Assembly (NCBI RefSeq): GCF_965219715.1
Contig: NZ_OZ244785.1
Span: 4,216,001 to 4,280,000 of the forward strand
Direction: 5' to 3'
From: Bacterioplanoides sp965219715
GTDB taxonomy: Bacteria; Pseudomonadota; Gammaproteobacteria; Pseudomonadales; Oceanobacteraceae
DNA length: 64,000 bases
Positions 8,097 to 16,486 of this stretch are shown one piece after another. The position numbers and the translations under genes are program-made. The notes below the pieces were generated by a model. It ran no database searches. It saw nothing but the letters and a program-made list of their open reading frames with translations, and was not told where the DNA came from. The stretch's first letter is position 1. Each line of letters begins with the position of its first letter.

Positions 8097-9484
8097 TGGT
8101 CGCCGCAACTCTGTTTCTGGTTTTATTTTTATGCATGCTGATCGGTATGCCGATTGCGATTTCACTGGGCTTCTCGTCTATCACCGCAATCCTGTTGTTT
8201 TCAGATGATTCGGTTGCGTCTATTGCACTGAAGTTTTTTGAAGCCACATCTGAACATTACACCTTGTTGGCGATCCCGTTTTTTATTTTATCCTCGGCAT
8301 TTTTATCCACCGGTGGTGTTGCCCGTCGCTTGATTGAATTTGCCAATGCATCGGTTGGTCACGTGCGTGGTGGTTTAGCCATGGCATCGGTATTGGCCTG
8401 TATGTTGTTTGCAGCTGTATCAGGTTCTTCGCCAGCAACCGTTGCAGCGGTCGGCTCGATCGTATTAGCCGGTATGGTAAAAGCCGGCTATCCGATGTCT
8501 TTTGCTGCTGGCGCTGTAAGTACTGCAGGTACCCTGGGTATTTTGATTCCTCCTTCGATTGTAATGCTGGTTTATTCGGCTGCGACTGAGGTTTCTGCCA
8601 GCAAAATGTTTATGGCCGGTTTTGTGCCTGGTATTTTAATTGGCCTGATTTTAATGGTGACCATTTATATCGTGGCGCGTCGTAAAAATCTTCCTGCTGA
8701 GCCGTTCGCGGGTTTCTCGACTATTGCTAAAACAGCATTCAGCGCGTCCGGCGGTTTATTACTGATCTTGCTGGTATTGGGTTCTATTTATGGCGGTTTG
8801 GCGAGTCCGACCGAGGCTGCCGCTGCTGCTGCGGTTTATGGTTTCCTGGTGGCGGTTTGGGGCTATCGCGATATTGGTCCATTAAAAGATCAGCCATGGA
8901 GAAAAGAGGGTGAGTCGCTGTTTGCTGCGGCAATCCGAAATCTGATTGCGTTCCCGGTGGGTATCATTAAATCGGCAACAAACCCTGAAATTGGCATTGT
9001 TGTGCGTGATGCTGCCCGTGTTTCTATTACTCTGTTGTTTATTATCGCCAACGCGATGTTGTTTGCGCATGTATTAACGTCCGAGCAAATTCCACACAGT
9101 CTGGCGTCCACGATTGTTGAATGGGGCCTGCCTGCCTGGGGTTTCCTGATCGTAATGAATATTCTGCTGTTAATGGCCGGTAACTTTATGGAGCCGTCTG
9201 CCATTCTGTTAATTATGGCGCCAATCTTATTCCCGATTGCGACCCAGCTGGGTATCGACCCGATTCACCTCGGTATCATCATGGTAGTGAATATGGAACT
9301 GGGTATGTTAACTCCACCGGTCGGATTGAATTTATTTGTGACTGCGGGAATTACGGGTAAGAGTATTGGTTGGGCGATTAAAGCGTGTGCCCCTTGGCTG
9401 CTGTTAATGCTGGCGTGCCTGATATTAATTACCTTTGTACCGCAGATCAGTTTGTTCCTGCCGGAATATATGGACTCTTTATAA
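8096..9484 (+). CDS. dctM: TRAP transporter large permease, DctM family
   Basis: A 462-residue, highly hydrophobic protein of about 12 membrane segments, the transport channel of the TRAP system. Signature segments: the N-terminal FLCMLIGMPIAISLGF, the serine/glycine-rich AAVSGSSPATVAAVGS, GILIPPSIVMLVY, and near the end GMLTPPVGLNLFVTAGI. TRAP carriers use a Na+ gradient, in keeping with other sodium-linked genes here. It has an insertion of moderate length between the two halves (around YRDIGPLKDQPWRKEGES), which accounts for its length above the usual 425 or so residues. Confidence 0.92.
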   Translation: MVAATLFLVLFLCMLIGMPIAISLGFSSITAILLFSDDSVASIALKFFEATSEHYTLLAIPFFILSSAFLSTGGVARRLIEFANASVGHVRGGLAMASVLACMLFAAVSGSSPATVAAVGSIVLAGMVKAGYPMSFAAGAVSTAGTLGILIPPSIVMLVYSAATEVSASKMFMAGFVPGILIGLILMVTIYIVARRKNLPAEPFAGFSTIAKTAFSASGGLLLILLVLGSIYGGLASPTEAAAAAAVYGFLVAVWGYRDIGPLKDQPWRKEGESLFAAAIRNLIAFPVGIIKSATNPEIGIVVRDAARVSITLLFIIANAMLFAHVLTSEQIPHSLASTIVEWGLPAWGFLIVMNILLLMAGNFMEPSAILLIMAPILFPIATQLGIDPIHLGIIMVVNMELGMLTPPVGLNLFVTAGITGKSIGWAIKACAPWLLLMLACLILITFVPQISLFLPEYMDSL

Positions 9485-9546
9485 AGGGTACTGGATAAAC
9501 AGTATTGGTTAAACGTTACTAAAGAGTTTTGATTTAAGTTTGGGTG

Positions 9547-9591
9547 ATGGCTTTGGTCAGGTGCTGTTAATGCAAGTACCTCTAAAGCCAT
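9547..9591 (+). other. Structured element in the dctM 3' region
   Basis: ATGGCTTT and AAAGCCAT form an eight-base outer stem, with AGGT / ACCT pairing inside it. The element lies in the 210 bases between the dctM stop and the first good terminator. No gene is seen in the roughly 330-bp dctM-fbp gap. The stretch could be a long 3' UTR or the precursor of a 3'-derived small RNA; the sequence alone cannot decide. Confidence 0.35.
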
Positions 9592-9693
9592 TTCGCTGAT
9601 TGCTCTCCGGACAAATAATTCTTCAGGTGCGATGGTTCTCCATTGTTAGTTGTGCAACTGGCCTCAGGATTAGATGTATGCAACAGCGACTTT

Positions 9694-9726
9694 CCGGTCC
9701 GGCTTAACCGCCGGGCCGGTTTTTTT
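9694..9726 (+). terminator. Rho-independent terminator of dctQM
   Basis: Ten-base GC-rich stem CCGGTCCGGC / GCCGGGCCGG (one G-T pair), loop TTAACC, then seven T. It is strong and about 210 bases past the dctM stop. Confidence 0.9.
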
Positions 9727-9745
9727 AGACTTTTAATCTGACATA

Positions 9746-9780
9746 AAAAAGCCCGGATAACTTTGGTTATCCGGGCTTTT
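9746..9780. terminator. Bidirectional terminator facing fbp
   Basis: Stem AGCCCGGATAAC / GTTATCCGGGCT with loop TTTG, flanked by A-run and T-run, so it works on both strands. It is placed to end the leftward fbp transcript. Confidence 0.9.
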
Positions 9781-9817
9781 ATTTTTTCGCGACTGCTTTG
9801 TTTTTATAGCAGCGAAC

Positions 9818-10786
9818 TTAGCTGTGGTATTTCACCACGGTGTCCACTTCACTGGCAGAACCCATCACAACGGATACACGCTGGTGAATGCCTTCCGGTT
9901 TCACGTTCATGATGTCTTCAAATGCTGTTGAGGCTTTACCGCCAGCCTGCTCAACCAGCATGCTCATTGGGTTGCCTTCGTACATTAAGCGCAGTTTGCC
10001 CGGCTTTTTCGGATCGCGCTTATCGTATGGGTACATAAAGATGCCACCACGGGTCAGGATGCGATGAATTTCAGCCACCATGGAGGCAATCCAGCGCATG
10101 TTGTAGCGCTTGCCTAACGGACCTTCTTCGCCCTGTAGCAAGTCAGCAACGTAGTTTTGCATTTCCGGTAACCAGAAACGCTGGTTTGACATGTTGATGG
10201 CAAATTCCTGAGTCTCAGCAGGAATCTGAATGTTTTCACGCTGCAGGAAGAATTCACCATCACGTGGATCGAGGGTGAAAGAGAACACGCCTTTACCAAC
10301 CGTCAGAACCAGCAGAGTAGAAGGGCCGTATAACACGTAGCCCGCAGCTACTTGTTCTGTACCTGCCTGCAGATACGCTTCCTGCTCTCCGGCGTCAGAC
10401 CCCGGCGCGGCTTTCAGAATTGAGAAGATGGTGCCAACGGTAACGTTAACGTCGATATTGGAAGAGCCGTCCAGCGGATCAAACAGCACCAGGTATTCAC
10501 CGTCTTTGTTGCAGGCAACCGGGTCGTCTTCTTCTTCGCTGGCAATGCCCTGAACGGCAGGGATTTTAGCCAGTGTGTCTTTGATCAGATCGTTAGAAAT
10601 TACGTCCAGTTTTTTCTGGCATTCGCCTTGTACGTTTTCTTGTTCAGCACTGCCCAGAATACCGGCCAGAGAGCCCAGGTGTAGCTGGTGGGTGATGTCC
10701 TTACAGGCTACCATCAGGCCGTCGATGATTTCGGTTACGGCCAGATTGTCGCAGTGCTGGTCCAGAAAAGTACGCAGGCGTTGCAT
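9818..10786 (-). CDS. fbp: Fructose-1,6-bisphosphatase class I
   Basis: A 322-residue cytosolic enzyme that hydrolyses fructose 1,6-bisphosphate in gluconeogenesis, needed for growth on organic acids such as those imported by the TRAP system. Metal and substrate motifs are visible: ASEEEDDPV, the FBPase/inositol-phosphatase signature DPLDGSSNID, and GKLRLMYEGNPM near the C-terminus. I placed the start at the ATG at 10786 (MQRLRTFLDQH), preceded by GAGAGGA, instead of the in-frame ATG at 10831. It is divergent from mpl. Confidence 0.93.
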   Translation of the reverse strand: MQRLRTFLDQHCDNLAVTEIIDGLMVACKDITHQLHLGSLAGILGSAEQENVQGECQKKLDVISNDLIKDTLAKIPAVQGIASEEEDDPVACNKDGEYLVLFDPLDGSSNIDVNVTVGTIFSILKAAPGSDAGEQEAYLQAGTEQVAAGYVLYGPSTLLVLTVGKGVFSFTLDPRDGEFFLQRENIQIPAETQEFAINMSNQRFWLPEMQNYVADLLQGEEGPLGKRYNMRWIASMVAEIHRILTRGGIFMYPYDKRDPKKPGKLRLMYEGNPMSMLVEQAGGKASTAFEDIMNVKPEGIHQRVSVVMGSASEVDTVVKYHS

Positions 10787-10986
10787 AGTGGGTGATCCTC
10801 TCACGCTAAGCTTATTCAAAATTGCGCGCATACTACCGGAAAATTGCTGGAATTTCAGTCAATCTCTGCTAGATCGACAACAAAGATGTCACCAAGTTAG
10901 CAAAAGTCATGGTTGAGCGCTTGGGGACGGGCACAGATGCCAGTACACTAGCGCGTATTATCAGTTACGAAATACCTATCAGACCC

Positions 10987-12438
10987 ATGGCATCACTTCC
11001 TATGCGCCTTCATATTCTTGGTATCTGTGGCACCTTTATGGGCTCTCTGGCCCAGCTGGCTAAAGATCTGGGTCATCAGGTCTCTGGTTCAGATGCGGGC
11101 GTGTATCCGCCGATGAGTGATCAGCTGCAGGCTGCTGGTATTGAACTGAGTGAAGGATTTGATCCGGCCAATATTCCGGCGGATGTCGACCTGGTGATCA
11201 TTGGCAATGCCATGTCGCGCGGTAACCCGTCAGTGGAATACGTGCTGGAGCGTGGCATACCTTATATGTCCGGGCCGCAGTGGCTGGGGCAGTATGTGCT
11301 GCGCGGTAAGTGGGTCGCCGCTGTGTCCGGTACCCATGGCAAAACCACAACTTCCAGTATGCTGGCCTGGATTCTTGAATACGCCAACATGGCTCCGGGT
11401 TATCTGATTGGTGGTGTGCCGGAAAACTTCGGCGTGTCTGCGCGGCTTCCGGGTTCACCTGAACTCGGCGATTCGCCGTTTTTTGTAATCGAAGCAGACG
11501 AATACGATACAGCTTTCTTTGATAAACGTTCCAAATTTGTTCATTACCAACCACGTACGTTAATTCTGAATAATCTGGAATTTGATCACGCCGATATCTT
11601 CCCCGATCTGACCGCTATCGAGCGTCAGTTCCATCATCTGGTGCGCACGGTTCCGGCTAATGGTTTATTGGTGATGCCAGCAGCCGAAGACGCTCTGGAA
11701 CGGGTCATTGATATGGGCAGCTGGACGCCGGTACAGAGATTTGCCCGGGACAGCGATCAGGTTCCTGCTGATTGGTCGTGGCGTTTAGACAAAGCGGATG
11801 CCTCTCAGTTTACGTTACTGGCCGACGGCATTGAGTCCACCGTTAGCTGGCAGCTAAGTGGTTTACACAACGTTAGCAACGCCATCGCTGCCATGATTGC
11901 CGCTCGCCATATGGGCGTTACGCCGGATATATCCGCTAAAGCCCTGGGCGAATTTATTTCCGTAAAACGTCGAATGGAGCTGGTGGGCGAAGTAAATGGT
12001 ATTCAGGTGATCGATGATTTTGCCCATCATCCAACGGCAATTGCCACAACGTTAGCAGGCGCCAAAGCGCGACAGCTGGCGGAAACCGATCAGGGTCGTG
12101 TGATTGCGGTGCTGGAGCCACGTTCAAACACCATGAAGCTGGGTGTGCATAAACATGAGTTGGCGCAGTCGGTGAAGGATGCTGATAAAGCGTTTTGGTT
12201 TCAGCCAGCGAATATTGATTGGTCATTAGCAGACGTTGCCAGTCAGTGTGAAATTGATGCGCAGTGTTTTGATAATCTGACGCAGCTGCGTCGCGCCATT
12301 TGTGCGGAAGTAAGGCCTGGTGACCGGATTGTTGTGATGTCCAACGGCAGTTTTGCCGGGCTGCCACGATTGTTGCTGAATGATTTACAAAACGGCCTCT
12401 CTGAAGACGAGCCAGTTGCGAAGGAAGTCCAGTCATGA
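10987..12438 (+). CDS. mpl: UDP-MurNAc:tripeptide ligase Mpl (murein recycling)
   Basis: A Mur-ligase-family enzyme that re-attaches recycled L-Ala-gamma-D-Glu-mDap to UDP-N-acetylmuramate in the cytosol. The N-terminus HILGICGTFMGSLAQLAKDLGH is characteristic of Mpl. The ATP loop SGTHGKTTTSSML, the central-domain IEADEYDTAFFDKRSKF and the C-terminal-domain DDFAHHPTA are all present. Start is uncertain: ATG at 10987 or 11002 both fit the family N-terminus, neither has a clear ribosome site, and the frame is open back to 10909. It overlaps ubiX by four bases (ATGA). Confidence 0.92.
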   Translation: MASLPMRLHILGICGTFMGSLAQLAKDLGHQVSGSDAGVYPPMSDQLQAAGIELSEGFDPANIPADVDLVIIGNAMSRGNPSVEYVLERGIPYMSGPQWLGQYVLRGKWVAAVSGTHGKTTTSSMLAWILEYANMAPGYLIGGVPENFGVSARLPGSPELGDSPFFVIEADEYDTAFFDKRSKFVHYQPRTLILNNLEFDHADIFPDLTAIERQFHHLVRTVPANGLLVMPAAEDALERVIDMGSWTPVQRFARDSDQVPADWSWRLDKADASQFTLLADGIESTVSWQLSGLHNVSNAIAAMIAARHMGVTPDISAKALGEFISVKRRMELVGEVNGIQVIDDFAHHPTAIATTLAGAKARQLAETDQGRVIAVLEPRSNTMKLGVHKHELAQSVKDADKAFWFQPANIDWSLADVASQCEIDAQCFDNLTQLRRAICAEVRPGDRIVVMSNGSFAGLPRLLLNDLQNGLSEDEPVAKEVQS

Positions 12439-13061
12439 GTGAAGAACGCATTTGTGTCGCAATCACCGGAGCCTCTGGTTCCCTGTATGCGTTACGTTTG
12501 ATCGAGGTATTGGTCAATGCTGCCAGACCTGTTGATGTGATTATCTCTAAAGCAGCGCAGCTGGTGTTTGCAACTGAGATCAATCTTGCGATTCCGGCAA
12601 AGCCACAGGCGCAGGCGGATTTTCTTGCTAAACATTTTAAGGTTGATACGCAGTTGATTCGTGCTTTTGGTCGAGAAGATTGGATGGCACCCTGGGCTTC
12701 CGGATCGGGTCAGCCAGGGCCGGTTGTTATTTGCCCTTGCAGCACCGGCACATTGTCGGCAATTGCAACCGGCGCCAGTAATAATTTAATTGAACGCGCT
12801 GGCGATGTGGCATTAAAAGAACGGCGCAAATTAATTCTGGTACCGCGTGAAACACCTTATTCCGAAATTCACTTACAGAATATGTTAAGCCTGACCCGAA
12901 TGGGGGCCGTGATATTACCTGCCTCCCCGGGCTTTTATCATCAGCCACAAAATATCGAAGATTTAATCGATTTTGTCGTGGCGAGAATTTTAAATCAGTT
13001 AAATATTTCCCAGCAGCTGATGCCTGCCTGGGGCAAAGATAATGACGAGGAAAAACCATGA
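12435..13061 (+). CDS. ubiX: Flavin prenyltransferase UbiX
   Basis: A 208-residue flavoprotein that makes prenylated FMN, the cofactor of the UbiD decarboxylase in ubiquinone synthesis. The N-terminal ITGASGSLYALRLIEVL is the FMN-binding start of the family. PCSTGTLSAIATGASNNLIERAGDV and LVPRETPYSEIHLQNML are further signature segments. It is coupled at both ends by ATGA overlaps, to mpl upstream and to a small membrane protein downstream. The mpl-ubiX pairing is also found in pseudomonads, as I recall. Confidence 0.93.
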   Translation: MSEERICVAITGASGSLYALRLIEVLVNAARPVDVIISKAAQLVFATEINLAIPAKPQAQADFLAKHFKVDTQLIRAFGREDWMAPWASGSGQPGPVVICPCSTGTLSAIATGASNNLIERAGDVALKERRKLILVPRETPYSEIHLQNMLSLTRMGAVILPASPGFYHQPQNIEDLIDFVVARILNQLNISQQLMPAWGKDNDEEKP

Positions 13062-13465
13062 GTGAGCAGTCACCTCAATCGCATAACGCTGCGCAGGAAT
13101 CGCAGGAAGATAAAGTAAAATGGATCGCGGTTGGTTTGTTTGTGGGCATTATTGGTTCGGTGATTGCGCTGGATTGGTACGGTTATATTAAGCACCCGTC
13201 GGATTTTGATGGGGCAACCATCGCGGAATTTAAACTGATCTCACTGAATACCGAGGCAGCCACCAAGGTGTCGCCAAAAAATTCCGGTAAAGAGGCATTC
13301 TGCGCAAACGATTACTTGTTACTGCGTCCAACCAATGGCAATGAAGTAGCGGGCATTCTGGTTGATGGCAAAAAACGCCCGGTGCATTGTCGCTATGGTT
13401 TTGCGAAAAGTGACTCTGAAGAGCAGTATTTGAAAAAGCAGGCTGAAGATATCCAAGCTAATTAA
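13058..13465 (+). CDS. Single-pass membrane protein, unknown function
   Basis: I do not recognise this 135-residue protein. It has a hydrophilic N-terminal tail of about 22 residues, one membrane helix (WIAVGLFVGIIGSVIALDWY) and a soluble domain of about 90 residues likely to face the periplasm. Two cysteines (FCAND and VHCRYGF) could pair there. Its start overlaps the ubiX stop by four bases, so it is the third gene of the mpl-ubiX transcript. Nothing in the sequence links it to peptidoglycan recycling or quinone synthesis beyond position. Confidence 0.75.
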   Translation: MSEQSPQSHNAAQESQEDKVKWIAVGLFVGIIGSVIALDWYGYIKHPSDFDGATIAEFKLISLNTEAATKVSPKNSGKEAFCANDYLLLRPTNGNEVAGILVDGKKRPVHCRYGFAKSDSEEQYLKKQAEDIQAN

Positions 13466-13550
13466 ACGCCTGGATACTGCTGTTGTCGAAAAAGTGTTCT
13501 CAAAAAATATTCTGAAAATACGAAAATAAAAACGAAAAAAAGAAGTTGTT

Positions 13551-16061
13551 ATGTCTTCCATTCCGAGCCGATTCTCACGATCTTTATTAGTCAGCGCTAT
13601 GATCTCTGCCTCGTTGGCGGTATTGCCTGCCCAGGCAGAAATCAGCGATCTGGATGGTGATGGCATTGCCGATCACCTCGACACCGATCGTGACGGCGAC
13701 GGAATTTCCAACTTCCTGGAGAAAGCTGCGGGTACCAACCCGGATGTGGCCGATCAGGCGGATGCCGATGATGATGGTATTCCGGATTCTCTGGATGATG
13801 ATGCGGATAACGACGGTGTGCGTAACACCAAAGATGACTTTCCTGGTGATCCGACGGAATGGCTCGACACCGATGGTGACGGTGTTGGTGATAACAGTGA
13901 CAAAGACATCGACGGTGACGGCATTCGCAACGATCTGGAAACTCAGCTGAATTCTGACCCTCTCGATAGCAGCGAAACTCCGGCGGATTACGATGGTGAT
14001 GGCTGGCCGGATTTACTCGATGAGGATATGGATGACGACAGCTATGCCAATGAGGAAGACGCCTTTCCATTGGATGAGCGTGAATGGTCGGATCTCGATG
14101 GCGATGGCATTGGTGACAATGAAGATCAGGACTGGGATAACGATGGCATCAATAATGACCTCGAAGATCAGGTAGGAACCGATCCTAAGGATAAAAATTC
14201 GGTTCCGGGTGACATTGATGGCGATGGCATTCCGGATTCGTTAGATAACGACCGTGACGGTGATGGTACCGATAACATTCACGACCTGTATCCGGATAAT
14301 CATCGCGATTGGGCCGATACCGACGGCGATGGTTTACCGGATAATCGCGACATGGACGCTGACGGTGACGGCATTCCGAATGTGTTTGAGCTGCATATGG
14401 GGACCGATCCGCTTGATGCCAACAGCTTCCCTCAGGATAAAGACGGCGACGCGATGCCGGATGCGTTTGATTCCGACCGCGACGGTGATGGTGTGGATAA
14501 CGCTCAGGATGTTTTTCCAACCGACCCGGATGAATGGGCAGATACCGACAAAGACGGTATTGGTGATAACGCCGACGAAGACCGCGACAATGACGGCTTC
14601 CTGAATGAGGTCGAAAAGCAGGCGGGTTCCGATGATCTTGATCCATTCAGCGTTCCGGCTGACCTCGATAATGATGGCGTTGCCGATGTGGTCGATAATG
14701 ACATGGATGATGATGGTCATCTGAATAATGTGGATGCGTTCCCTCGTGATGGCAGTGAATGGACGGATTTTGATGGCGACGGTATTGGCGATAACTCCGA
14801 CCCTGACCAGGATAATGACGGCATCAATAATGATTACGAGCGGCAGCTGAATTTTAACCCTCTGGACGCCAGCAATGTGCCAGCCGACCTCGACGGTGAT
14901 GGTATTCCGGATGCACTCGATAGTGATCTGGATGGCGACACCATTGGCAACGCCATTGACCGCTTCCCGCGCGATAAATCAGAGTGGAACGATATCGATA
15001 ATGATGGCATTGGTGATAACTCGGACCCAGATCGTGACGGTGATGGCATCATCAATGATTATGAAACTCAGGCCGGTACTGATCCGGCTGATGCTAACTC
15101 TCGTCCTGACGACCTGGACGACGACAAAATTCCGGATGTGATCGACGACGATATTGATGGCGATGGCTACCTGAATGCCGATGACGCTTTCCCGCGAGAT
15201 CCATCGGAATGGCGCGATCTTGATGGTGATGGCATTGGTAACAATTCGGATCTGGATATCGACGGTGACCGGATTTCAAACGAACACGAAATACGCCTGA
15301 ATTTCGACCCGATGGATGCGGCTTCAACACCGGCTGACCTGGATGGCGATGATATTCCGGATGCACTTGACGATGACATCGATGGCGACGGTGTAGCGAA
15401 CAGTCGTGATGTGTTCCCGCGTGATGCCAGCGAATGGGCAGATCTGGATCGTGATGGTATTGGTGATAACACGGATACGGATATCGATGGAGATGGCATC
15501 AGTAATGATTACGAGGCGGCCGTCGGCACCGATCCAGCGAATGCGTCATCGGTTCCGGGTGATAGCGATGGAGACGGTATTCCGGATACGCTGGATAATG
15601 ACCGTGACGGTGACGGCTATGCCGACGAAGACGATGCCTTTCCGGATGATAAATCGGAATGGGCTGACTTAGATGCTGACGGTAAGGGTGACAATAGTGA
15701 CTCGGATCGTGATGGTGATGGCTTCTCGAATCAAACCGAGCGTCAGGAAGGAACGGATGAATGGTCTATCAGCAGTTTCCCTGACCACAACGCACCGGTG
15801 GTTGAATTTGCCGATTGGCGCAGCAATGAGCCAACTGTTGTGACCGGCATGGCTTACGATGACGGCATGGGTATCCGCGCTGTTTGGTTGGAAAATCCAT
15901 TCGGGGAACGCTGTGAAGGTTCAGTGATTTACAGTGGTCATATTCGTGTTGTGTGTCCGAATCGGAATAACAGTACTGAGTGGACTCTGATTGTCGAAGA
16001 CGTATCGGGCAACAGAACGGAGAAAAAGCTGCCCGGCGCTGTGTTATCGGAGTCGGATTAA
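13551..16061 (+). CDS. Secreted thrombospondin type 3 repeat Ca2+-binding protein
   Basis: An 836-residue protein with a signal peptide (cleavage near LPAQA-EIS, about residue 29), then roughly 9.5 copies of a 75-residue unit up to residue 744 and a 92-residue C-terminal domain. Each unit contains several Asp-rich loops such as DLDGDGIPDALDSD and ends in a conserved (E/D)W(A/S/T/N)D, the pattern of thrombospondin type 3 calcium loops; dozens of Ca2+ ions could bind. The tail (APVVEFADWRSNEPTVV..., with two Cys) looks like a small beta-sandwich. The protein is extremely acidic and surely extracellular or on the surface, but its job (adhesion, matrix, scaffold) is unknown. An AGAAG ribosome site precedes the ATG. 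Confidence 0.88.
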   Translation: MSSIPSRFSRSLLVSAMISASLAVLPAQAEISDLDGDGIADHLDTDRDGDGISNFLEKAAGTNPDVADQADADDDGIPDSLDDDADNDGVRNTKDDFPGDPTEWLDTDGDGVGDNSDKDIDGDGIRNDLETQLNSDPLDSSETPADYDGDGWPDLLDEDMDDDSYANEEDAFPLDEREWSDLDGDGIGDNEDQDWDNDGINNDLEDQVGTDPKDKNSVPGDIDGDGIPDSLDNDRDGDGTDNIHDLYPDNHRDWADTDGDGLPDNRDMDADGDGIPNVFELHMGTDPLDANSFPQDKDGDAMPDAFDSDRDGDGVDNAQDVFPTDPDEWADTDKDGIGDNADEDRDNDGFLNEVEKQAGSDDLDPFSVPADLDNDGVADVVDNDMDDDGHLNNVDAFPRDGSEWTDFDGDGIGDNSDPDQDNDGINNDYERQLNFNPLDASNVPADLDGDGIPDALDSDLDGDTIGNAIDRFPRDKSEWNDIDNDGIGDNSDPDRDGDGIINDYETQAGTDPADANSRPDDLDDDKIPDVIDDDIDGDGYLNADDAFPRDPSEWRDLDGDGIGNNSDLDIDGDRISNEHEIRLNFDPMDAASTPADLDGDDIPDALDDDIDGDGVANSRDVFPRDASEWADLDRDGIGDNTDTDIDGDGISNDYEAAVGTDPANASSVPGDSDGDGIPDTLDNDRDGDGYADEDDAFPDDKSEWADLDADGKGDNSDSDRDGDGFSNQTERQEGTDEWSISSFPDHNAPVVEFADWRSNEPTVVTGMAYDDGMGIRAVWLENPFGERCEGSVIYSGHIRVVCPNRNNSTEWTLIVEDVSGNRTEKKLPGAVLSESD
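13647..15782 (+). repeat. Tandem 225-bp coding repeats (TSP3 units)
   Basis: About 9.5 head-to-tail units of 225 bp within the preceding gene. The units diverge at third positions while keeping DGDG and EW positions, so they are old rather than recently expanded. Two neighbouring stretches (units near 14.8 and 14.1 kb) share segments such as NDGINND, showing internal duplication. Confidence 0.85.
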
Positions 16062-16190
16062 TGGCGGCAAGTATGAATTCGATTTCTAATGTTAAAGACT
16101 TTTAAATTGTGTGCCTTTTTTAACCTTTCATAGTGTAATGGTATGAAACAGAAGCTACACTAAATCCTGTTACTGTAAGTTTTTAGTGAT

Positions 16191-16448
16191 ATGTCTCTCA
16201 ATTGTGTTTTTTGTAATAAATTAGTCTTCGGCGCGGGTGGTTTAACCGTGCCGAAGAAAGGCCCCGCACACCAACATTGTTACCAGGCAGATGCTGCCCT
16301 ACGGCGTACTTTTCAAAGTCTGGATATTACCGAATTAAATGATGACGAACTCCGTGATCTGAAAGATCTGGTACTGACGGAGGAAAATGAGCGGGCCCGA
16401 CAACGGGCAGGGGAAACAGAAGACGACGGGGATGTTGAGCTGTTCTGA
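16191..16448 (+). CDS. Small putative zinc-binding protein
   Basis: An 85-residue protein of unknown function. The N-terminus has a CVFC pair and later HQHC, a C-x2-C...H-x2-C arrangement that could bind one zinc ion, followed by an acidic helical tail (ELNDDELRDLKDLVLTEENE). I recall similar short proteins in pseudomonads and relatives but cannot name a function. No clear ribosome binding site is visible. It stands alone between the large Ca2+-repeat gene and the convergent HD-GYP gene. Confidence 0.65.
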   Translation: MSLNCVFCNKLVFGAGGLTVPKKGPAHQHCYQADAALRRTFQSLDITELNDDELRDLKDLVLTEENERARQRAGETEDDGDVELF

Positions 16449-16486
16449 GCTCCTCCCCATATATCTAGGCTGACTGAAGTATCGGA

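Noticed and set aside
13642..15499. Several long antisense frames across the TSP3 repeats
   Set aside because: They are His/Arg/Ser-rich shadows of the GAT/GAC repeats without ribosome sites.
13647..15782. Regular repeats considered as a possible CRISPR or non-coding array
   Set aside because: The 225-bp period is in frame with a protein pattern, and units diverge at third positions, as for coding repeats.
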